Source: an uncultured Clostridia bacterium
Lineage (GTDB): Bacteria; Bacillota; Clostridia; UBA1381
Reading direction: 5' to 3'
DNA length: 11,282 bases
NCBI GenBank assembly: GCA_934462945.1
Contig: CAKSJF010000075.1
Span: 1 to 11,282 of the forward strand
Below the pieces are notes generated by a model. It was not told the DNA's origin and did not search any database. It worked only from the letters and a program-made list of their open reading frames with translations. How positions within the stretch are numbered: the first letter of the stretch is position 1; each line of letters opens with the position of its first letter. Made by a program: the position numbers and the translations under genes. This document shows positions 1-4,362 of this stretch, one piece after another.

Positions 1-300
1 ATAGTCGTCTGCGCCAAGCTCCAGCCCCAGCACCTTATCCACTTCCTCCTCGCGTGCAGTCAGCATGATAATCGGCACCATGGATTTTTCCCGGACACGG
101 CGGCAAACCTCAAAACCGTCAATCCCCGGCAGCATCACATCCAGCAAAATCAGATCCGGGTGTTTCTCCAGTGCATAGCTAAGCCCAGTGATCCCGTCCA
201 TCGCCTCGTAGACCTCATAGCCCTCTTTTTCCAGATTAAATTTCAAAATATCAATAATCGCCTGCTCGTCCTCTATCACCAGCACGCTTCTCTGCTCCAT
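1..300 (-). CDS. OmpR/PhoB-family response regulator (partial, N-terminal receiver domain)
   Basis: This is the first 100 codons of a two-component response regulator; the rest lies beyond the left edge. The receiver domain reads clearly: the acidic pair E10-D11 near the start (VLVIEDE), the phospho-acceptor Asp54 in LILLDVMLPGIDG, Thr81 in IIMLTAR, and the LGADDY segment just before the expected conserved Lys, which is off the window. This spacing is typical of the OmpR/PhoB/WalR type, whose C-terminal half is a winged-helix DNA-binding domain; that half is not visible, so the subclass is inferred. The start is supported by AAGGAG 8 bases upstream and by a promoter at 337-365. A sensor histidine kinase would be expected further left. 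The signal it answers to cannot be read from this fragment. Confidence 0.93.
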   Translation of the reverse strand, partial: MEQRSVLVIEDEQAIIDILKFNLEKEGYEVYEAMDGITGLSYALEKHPDLILLDVMLPGIDGFEVCRRVREKSMVPIIMLTAREEEVDKVLGLELGADDY

Positions 301-336
301 TGTCTCCACTCCTTGTAAATGATTTGTATGATATCT

Positions 337-365
337 ATTTTATCAGATTTTTCTTATTTCTTCAA
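337..365 (-). promoter_or_regulatory. Sigma-A-type promoter of the response regulator gene
   Basis: On the minus strand, TTGAAG (360-365) and TAAAAT (337-342) are separated by exactly 17 bases, giving a start site near 330 and a leader of about 30 nt before the AAGGAG ribosome site. It lies just downstream of the terminator of the preceding gene, so the regulator is probably transcribed independently. Confidence 0.7.
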
Positions 366-389
366 GAGTTTTTTTCAGAATTTTGTAAA

Positions 390-434
390 AAATCACAAAA
401 AGACCTGCCATATTCCCCCGGCAGATCTTTTTTT
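390..434 (-). terminator. Rho-independent terminator after the S26-like peptidase gene
   Basis: A 13-bp stem (397-409 with 420-432, one G-U wobble, GC-rich CTGCC core) encloses a 10-base loop. Read on the minus strand it is followed by a U-rich stretch. The opposite strand also ends in a T-run (428-434), so the hairpin could work in both directions. It closes the PqqD/peptidase unit and separates it from the response regulator gene. Confidence 0.8.
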
Positions 435-438
435 CCCG

Positions 439-897
439 CTACTTTACCCAGCTTTTCACTTTTGCTTTGATCCGTTTCAGAATCCCGTACCAGAACTGTT
501 TCCAGGTATGCAGTCTTGCTCTTACGCGGTGCTGTCTGCTGCGGCAGACAATTTCCTTTCCGTCATGCGAAAACCGCTCCACAATTCCGATCACCTGACC
601 CGGATTAATCCCATATTCCCGGAGATACTGGTTATCTCCGCACATCACAAAGCTGCCGTTTTGAAAGCCTACCACTCTGTGCAGGACAAACTGTCCGTTT
701 CTGCGGCGGTAGAGCAGAATATCATATTTTTTGATTTTCTCCGGCGGTGCTTTTAAAAATACAGAATCTTTCCCCGGCTCGATAAACGGCAGCATGCTGA
801 TGCCGTTCGGAGAAAAGCAAACCTCTTTTCCTGCTTGCAGCTGCTCCTCAACAATCGGCAAAATTTCCGCCATATCCACTCTCATCTTTTCGTTCAT
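439..897 (-). CDS. S24/S26-family (SipW/ER-type signal-peptidase-like) peptidase
   Basis: This 152-residue protein resembles the catalytic core of S26 signal peptidases. The candidate nucleophile is Ser34 in NGISMLPFIEPG, the general base position is His73 in VLHRVVG, and Asp88 sits in the GDN motif. A His in place of the usual bacterial Lys matches the SipW/ER-type subclass. Unlike true signal peptidases it has no evident transmembrane helix; the C-terminus (about 127-152) is instead strongly basic and amphipathic, which may bind membrane or a partner. It follows the PqqD-like gene by 13 bases and ends in its own terminator, so the two are one unit. The ribosome site before the chosen ATG is poor, suggesting coupling to the upstream gene; internal ATGs at codons 5 and 9 are alternatives. 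From context it may cleave a leader peptide, but no precursor gene is visible. Family call fairly sure, role inferred. Confidence 0.75.
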   Translation of the reverse strand: MNEKMRVDMAEILPIVEEQLQAGKEVCFSPNGISMLPFIEPGKDSVFLKAPPEKIKKYDILLYRRRNGQFVLHRVVGFQNGSFVMCGDNQYLREYGINPGQVIGIVERFSHDGKEIVCRSRQHRVRARLHTWKQFWYGILKRIKAKVKSWVK

Positions 898-910
898 ATC
901 GCACGGCTGA

Positions 911-1177
911 TTATTCTACAATCAGATCTGCCTTTCTTAAATTTTCAAGAAAATCTTCAAGATCTCTTAGCGCGGACGCCTCGTCTACATCATATTCCGA
1001 CCGCATAGCCGCCAGGAGTTCCTCCTTGGTTGCACCCTTTTCCAGTTGTCTCCACAAAAACGTGCCTGCGCCGTTTATGGTGATCATACCGTTAAAATTC
1101 AAAGCCTCCTCGCCCACGGCGATTACAATACTGTTGCCTGCCACCTGGCGAAGAATATATCCGTCTTTAATTTTCAT
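911..1177 (-). CDS. PqqD-family protein (RiPP recognition element type)
   Basis: This is an 88-residue protein with the whole PqqD-like fold in sequence form: an N-terminal beta-rich half with GEEALNFNGMITINGAGTFLW, then helices carrying LEKGATKEELLAAM, an acidic YDVDE turn, and a C-terminal helix DLEDFLENLRKADLI. The IN-G-LW and D-F-L-L patterns are the family hallmarks. PqqD-like domains bind leader peptides of ribosomally made, modified peptides (RiPPs) and present them to maturases; free-standing copies are common in Firmicutes. The start has GGAG seven bases upstream, and a near-consensus promoter lies at 1212-1240. It is followed closely by an S26-like peptidase gene. No radical SAM maturase, precursor or transporter gene is nearby, so its client is unknown. 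Confidence 0.82.
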   Translation of the reverse strand: MKIKDGYILRQVAGNSIVIAVGEEALNFNGMITINGAGTFLWRQLEKGATKEELLAAMRSEYDVDEASALRDLEDFLENLRKADLIVE

Positions 1178-1211
1178 AATCTCACTCCATTCTCATTTCG
1201 TCATTACTATC

Positions 1212-1240
1212 ATTATAACACAACTTTTTGCGAGATACAA
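1212..1240 (-). promoter_or_regulatory. Promoter of the PqqD/peptidase unit
   Basis: On the minus strand, TTGTAT (1235-1240) and a consensus TATAAT (1212-1217) are spaced by 17 bases. The predicted start site is near 1205, about 28 nt before the PqqD ATG, so the pair does not depend on read-through from thrS. Confidence 0.78.
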
Positions 1241-1273
1241 CACAAAAATAAAAATAATCAAAAAAACACAACG

Positions 1274-1328
1274 TCGGGGATGTCAAAAAAGGCACAGAGC
1301 GTTCTGTACTCGTTTTTGACATCCCCGA
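1274..1328 (-). terminator. Nested palindrome and bidirectional terminator downstream of thrS
   Basis: The outer arms CGGGGATGTCAAAAA (1275-1289) and their exact reverse complement (1313-1327) form a 15-bp perfect stem, plus one further T-A pair. Inside sits a second hairpin, a CAGA/TCTG stem extended to 7 bp with a wobble around a 4-base loop. On the minus strand the inner hairpin is followed by C and six Ts and preceded by five As, the standard intrinsic terminator layout. The same arrangement holds on the plus strand. It lies 13 bases past the thrS stop. The outer arm is longer than a terminator needs and may mark a dispersed repeat. Confidence 0.72.
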
Positions 1329-1340
1329 TATACGTAAGAT

Positions 1341-3092
1341 TTAAAGCTGTTTTTCCGCTACTTCCTTTGTAATCTTTGCGATAAAATCAGAAAGGCTCAT
1401 TGCTCCCAAATCTCCGTCCTTTCTCGAACGGACAGCAACAACGTTATTTTCAATATCCTTATCGCCCACGATCAGCATATACGGCACCTTTTCCAGCTGT
1501 GCCTCACGGATCTTATAGCCGATCTTTTCCGAACGGTCGTCCACCTCAATCCGGATAATGCCGCTCTTTTCAAGCTCCTTTTTCACCTCATAGATATAAT
1601 CTAAATGACGGTCTGCAATCGGCAGAAGTTTTACCTGTACCGGAGCAAGCCATACCGGGAACGCACCTGCATACTTTTCAATCAAAAGCGCCAGGGTACG
1701 CTCATAGCAGCCGATAGAGGTACGGTGGATAATATACGGATTCTTCTTTGTACCGTCACGGTCGGTATATTCCATACCGAATTTTTCTGCAAGCATCTGG
1801 TCGATCTGGATTGTGATGAGTGTGTCCTCCTTGCCATGGACGTTTTTAATCTGAATATCCAGCTTCGGACCGTAAAATGCAGCTTCTCCGATTCCGATTT
1901 TATAGGGGATTTCCAGGTGATCTAAAATCTTTTTCATCACGCCCTGCGCTTCATCCCACTGTTCCTCTGTACCGATATATTTATCACGGTCATTCGGATC
2001 CCACTGTGAGAACCGATAGGAAACATCCTCGTAAAGACCAAGGGTTTTCAGAAAATAAATCGCAAGCTCCAGGCAGCCCTTAAATTCATCCTCCAGCTGA
2101 TCAGGGGTACACATTAAATGTCCCTCAGAAATCGTAAACTGGCGGACACGGATCAGTCCGTGCATTTCTCCGGACGCCTCATTCCGGAACAGGGTTGAGG
2201 TTTCATTCAGCCGCATCGGCAGATCGCGGTAGGAACGGCCGCGGTTTAAGAATGCCTGATACTGGAACGGGCAGGTCATTGGACGGAGCGCAAAGACCTC
2301 CTTATCCTTTTCCTCGTCACCCATAATAAACATGCCATCCTGGTAGTGATCCCAATGTCCGGAAAGCTTATAAAGATCGCTCTTTGCCATCAGCGGTGTT
2401 TTAGTCAGCTGCCATCCGCGGCGCTGCTCCTCATCCTCTACAAACCGCTGTAAAAGCTGAATAATCCGCGCACCCTTTGGCAGAAGAATCGGCAGTCCCT
2501 GTCCGATCAGATCGGAGGTGGTGAACAATTCCAGCTCACGTCCGAGCTTGTTATGATCGCGTTTTTTTGCTTCCTCTAACTGCTCTAAATATGCCGCAAG
2601 CTCCTCCTTTGTTTTAAATGCCGTTCCGTAAATTCTTTGCAGCATCTTGTTTTTTTCGTTTCCTCTCCAGTATGCACCGGTTGCGCTCAAAAGCTTAAAC
2701 GCTTTGATTTTGCTGGTGTAATTGATATGCGGTCCGGCGCAGAGATCGCAGAATTCGCCCTGCTTATAGAAAGAGATCGTCTCTCCCTCCGGCAGTTCCC
2801 GAATTAATTCCTGCTTATACGGCTCATCCTTCATCAGCTCCAGCGCTTCTTCTCTCGGAAGTTCAAACCGCTCTATTTTCAGGTTTTCCTTTGCAATTTT
2901 CTTCATTTCTGCCTCTAAGGCTTCCAAATCCTCTGCAGTGAAGGTATGCTCGCTGTCAAAATCGTAATAAAATCCGGTGTCGATTGCCGGTCCGATTGCC
3001 AGCTTTGTGTTTGGATAAAGACGCTTGACTGCTTGTGCAAGCAGATGGGATGCGGAATGCCGCAGGGTTTGCAGTTCGTTCATTTCACTCAT
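1341..3092 (-). CDS. thrS: Threonyl-tRNA synthetase lacking the TGS domain
   Basis: This class II aminoacyl-tRNA synthetase charges tRNA-Thr in the cytosol. With the start at 3092 it has 583 residues, against about 640 for the common form, because the N-terminal TGS domain is absent: the protein opens almost directly with the editing domain. Editing residues are intact (H12/H16 in HSASH, C118/H122 in CAGPH), as are the three zinc ligands that bind substrate Thr (C274 in TCPFQ, H325 in SEGHLM, H456 in HRTSIG). Motif 2 is FRNEASGEMHGLIRVRQFT, and the C-terminus is a normal anticodon-binding domain from about WLAPVQVK. The longer frame starts at 3107, but GGAG lies nine bases before the ATG at 3092, so that start is preferred. 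Expression is controlled by a Thr T-box leader. Function is very secure; only the start is open. Confidence 0.97.
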   Translation of the reverse strand: MSEMNELQTLRHSASHLLAQAVKRLYPNTKLAIGPAIDTGFYYDFDSEHTFTAEDLEALEAEMKKIAKENLKIERFELPREEALELMKDEPYKQELIRELPEGETISFYKQGEFCDLCAGPHINYTSKIKAFKLLSATGAYWRGNEKNKMLQRIYGTAFKTKEELAAYLEQLEEAKKRDHNKLGRELELFTTSDLIGQGLPILLPKGARIIQLLQRFVEDEEQRRGWQLTKTPLMAKSDLYKLSGHWDHYQDGMFIMGDEEKDKEVFALRPMTCPFQYQAFLNRGRSYRDLPMRLNETSTLFRNEASGEMHGLIRVRQFTISEGHLMCTPDQLEDEFKGCLELAIYFLKTLGLYEDVSYRFSQWDPNDRDKYIGTEEQWDEAQGVMKKILDHLEIPYKIGIGEAAFYGPKLDIQIKNVHGKEDTLITIQIDQMLAEKFGMEYTDRDGTKKNPYIIHRTSIGCYERTLALLIEKYAGAFPVWLAPVQVKLLPIADRHLDYIYEVKKELEKSGIIRIEVDDRSEKIGYKIREAQLEKVPYMLIVGDKDIENNVVAVRSRKDGDLGAMSLSDFIAKITKEVAEKQL

Positions 3093-3101
3093 GTTTTCCA
3101 A

Positions 3102-3105
3102 CTCC
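3102..3105 (-). promoter_or_regulatory. Shine-Dalgarno site fixing the thrS start
   Basis: GGAG lies nine bases before the ATG at 3092 and overlaps the first codons of the longer reading frame beginning at 3107. No comparable site precedes 3107, where the upstream sequence is A/T-rich. This favours the 583-residue product. Confidence 0.6.
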
Positions 3106-3151
3106 ATTCATTTTTATTTTTTGTGAACGATTTGTTTTGAGGCGCTTTTTT

Positions 3152-3197
3152 CAAAAGAAAAAGCACCCCAAAAGACGGTTTGCGTCTTTAGGGATGC
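3152..3197 (-). terminator. Regulated terminator of the thrS T-box leader
   Basis: Arms at 3163-3177 and 3183-3197 form a stem of about 15 bp with G-U wobbles around a five-base loop, followed on the minus strand by TTTTTCTTTT. The 5' arm is shared with the antiterminator, so this hairpin is the off-switch of the T-box. Confidence 0.9.
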
Positions 3198-3412
3198 AAA
3201 AATTGCACGGTTCCACCCTAATTATGATTACAAAATCATCACTCAATTTCCTTTTACGCAAGGTGTGCGGCGATATTTAGAAAGGCTCTGCCTTTTTTCA
3301 TATGCAACTCCAAAGTGGTATTCACACTGCATTCCTCACAAGAACGCTTCCAGCCACGACGTTCTCTCTCTTGCTGAAGAATTTGCAGGCTACTGTCTTC
3401 TTCCTCGTCTTT
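3152..3412 (-). promoter_or_regulatory. T-box riboswitch (threonine-specific) of thrS
   Basis: The T-box core AGGGTGGAACCGTGC is at 3205-3219. The stem I region includes AGAGAGAAC, a terminal AGAACG/CGTTCT stem, and a specifier loop GTGAATACCACTTTGGAG whose ACC (3317-3319) is a Thr codon followed by the usual purine. A stem III hairpin AAAGGC-AGA-GCCTTT follows. The UGGA bulge fits a tRNA discriminator U, as known for Gram-positive tRNA-Thr. The T-box arm AGGG..GTGC can pair with GCATCCCT (3190-3197), which is also the 5' arm of the terminator (3152-3197), so the two folds exclude each other. Uncharged tRNA-Thr should therefore allow read-through into thrS. The UAC reading one base earlier (Tyr) is less consistent with the following base, the discriminator and the gene. 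Confidence 0.94.
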
Positions 3413-3418
3413 AAACCT

Positions 3419-3447
3419 ATTATGCCACCTTTTTTCGGAAATGTCAA
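3419..3447 (-). promoter_or_regulatory. Promoter of the thrS T-box leader
   Basis: A perfect TTGACA (3442-3447) and CATAAT (3419-3424) are separated by 17 bases, giving a start near 3412 just upstream of the T-box stem I. It begins within 20 bases of the araC stop codon; no terminator hairpin separates the two, so some araC transcripts may also enter the leader. Confidence 0.85.
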
Positions 3448-3463
3448 GAGTTTTTTTATTTTT

Positions 3464-4237
3464 TTATGATCTTTTCCGGTACTCGGTCGGCGTCATATGC
3501 AGCTGCTTTTTAAAAAACCGGCAGAAATAGCTGACATCCATAAATCCGGCAGCCTCGCAGACCGCCTCAACAGAATATTCTCCGGTACGCAAAAGATCGC
3601 AGGCACGCGAAAGCTTTAACTGATTGATATACTTTACCGGTGAGGTTCCATAGCAAGCAGAAAAGCTGCGCCGGAAATAAGCGGAGCTGACACCGCAAAG
3701 CGCAGAAAGCGTTTCCACACTGATCATCTCCCCGGTATAGTGCGTATGAATATATTCCACCGCCGGGAGCAGCTTGTTCTTCAGACTGTTCGGAGCATAG
3801 CCTGCCTCATATTCTTTTTTGATCAGACAAAGCGCCGCATAAAGTTCCCTCATACACTGCCAGGAATAATCACTTTTCCGGATGCGGAACGCACGCTCTG
3901 CTGCCTGAAAGGCAGAAAGAACCGGCGCAGGGTTTCGCAGGTGCAGCACAAAGGGATTGAAAACGTCTTGTTGCGAAATCTGAAAATTAATTGCATAGCA
4001 TCCCCCCGGCTTTTCCGACCGGACAGTATAGGTAGATTCTCTCGGCAAAAAAATTAAATCATTCTGTCCGACATCCAGTTTCTTTCCATCCGAAAAGACA
4101 TAGTGTTTTTTTCCACCCAGATGGAGCGCAAGTCCATGGGACGGGCGGTTTTTATGTGCTGCGTCTCCCTCCCCCGGCGCAACATAACAGGCAAGCACCA
4201 GTCCGGTGACGACAAAGGACAAATCAAAAAAATTCAT
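3464..4237 (-). CDS. AraC-family transcriptional regulator
   Basis: This is a 257-residue one-component regulator. The N-terminal part (about 1-95) looks like the cupin-type sensor domain of the family, with RPSHGLALHLGGKKHYVFSDG and the loop NDLIFLPRESTYTV. The C-terminal AraC DNA-binding domain covers about 160-257: first helix-turn-helix around 175-195 (ISVETLSALCGVSSAYFRR) and second around 223-245, ending in the signature AAGFMDVSYFCRFFKKQLHMTPTEYR. The open frame could begin at 4285, but that ATG lies inside the -35 box of the araC promoter; the ATG at 4237 has GAGGTG seven bases upstream and is chosen. It is divergent from the glycyl radical enzyme operon, so it probably activates that operon in response to its substrate. 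The ligand is not predictable from sequence. Its product may also bind its own promoter. Confidence 0.93.
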   Translation of the reverse strand: MNFFDLSFVVTGLVLACYVAPGEGDAAHKNRPSHGLALHLGGKKHYVFSDGKKLDVGQNDLIFLPRESTYTVRSEKPGGCYAINFQISQQDVFNPFVLHLRNPAPVLSAFQAAERAFRIRKSDYSWQCMRELYAALCLIKKEYEAGYAPNSLKNKLLPAVEYIHTHYTGEMISVETLSALCGVSSAYFRRSFSACYGTSPVKYINQLKLSRACDLLRTGEYSVEAVCEAAGFMDVSYFCRFFKKQLHMTPTEYRKRS

Positions 4238-4244
4238 ACAAACA

Positions 4245-4250
4245 CACCTC
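4245..4250 (-). promoter_or_regulatory. Shine-Dalgarno site of araC, almost at the transcript start
   Basis: GAGGTG sits seven bases before the ATG at 4237. The predicted transcription start from the promoter -10 at 4257-4262 falls at about 4250, so the mRNA would begin at or just before the ribosome site, an unusually short leader. Confidence 0.55.
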
Positions 4251-4256
4251 ACAGCT

Positions 4257-4285
4257 ATTGTATCATTTTGTTTCGAAATAGTCAA
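4257..4285 (-). promoter_or_regulatory. Promoter of the araC-family gene
   Basis: On the minus strand TTGACT (4280-4285) and TACAAT (4257-4262) are spaced by 17 bases. Its spacer contains one of the two GTTTNGAAAT repeats described separately, which would permit autorepression. Confidence 0.75.
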
Positions 4286-4300
4286 TTGGTTTTGAAATGT
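4270..4300. promoter_or_regulatory. Candidate AraC operator: direct repeats in the divergent promoter region
   Basis: GTTTCGAAAT (4270-4279) and GTTTTGAAAT (4289-4298) are direct repeats differing at one of ten positions and offset by 19 bp, close to two helical turns. The right copy ends six bases before the -35 box of the enzyme operon; the left copy lies in the araC promoter spacer. AraC-family dimers typically bind such direct repeats next to the target -35. Assignment to this regulator is inference from position. Confidence 0.45.
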
Positions 4301-4303
4301 TTC

Positions 4304-4331
4304 TTGAAAAAGAATCCGTCTGTGCTAAAAT
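4304..4331 (+). promoter_or_regulatory. Promoter of the glycyl radical enzyme operon
   Basis: TTGAAA (4304-4309) and TAAAAT (4326-4331) are separated by 16 bases, with a start site near 4338 and a leader of about 25 nt. The spacing is slightly short, in keeping with a promoter that may need an activator. Confidence 0.6.
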
Positions 4332-4349
4332 CAGATTAGAAAAACAAAC

Positions 4350-4355
4350 AGGAGG
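4350..4355 (+). promoter_or_regulatory. Strong Shine-Dalgarno site fixing the glycyl radical enzyme start
   Basis: AGGAGG lies seven bases before the ATG at 4363. The frame is open back to an ATG at 4297, but that start would precede the promoter -10, so translation must begin at 4363. Confidence 0.85.
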
Positions 4356-4362
4356 GCGCAAT

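Noticed and set aside
620..640. 8-bp perfect inverted repeat (CGGAGATA) in the S26-like gene
   Set aside because: Short, no T-run, inside codons for the GDN region; expected by chance at this length.
319..756. Plus-strand open frame of 145 codons opposite the S26-like gene
   Set aside because: It overlaps a recognisable peptidase gene, a terminator and a promoter on the other strand; no ribosome site and no recognisable protein pattern.
1026..1372. Two overlapping plus-strand frames across the PqqD start and the thrS terminator
   Set aside because: They run through the palindromic terminator and the PqqD promoter and resemble no protein family; shadows.
3316..3320. Reading the T-box specifier as UAC (Tyr) instead of ACC (Thr)
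   Set aside because: The codon would be followed by C rather than a purine, and the UGGA bulge and the downstream thrS both point to Thr.
4238..4285. 16-residue N-terminal extension of the AraC regulator
   Set aside because: Its ATG falls in the -35 box of the araC promoter and lacks a ribosome site; the family fold begins after 4237.
4297..4362. N-terminal extension of the glycyl radical enzyme from the upstream ATG
   Set aside because: It contains the operon's -35 and -10 boxes and lies before the strong AGGAGG site at 4350.
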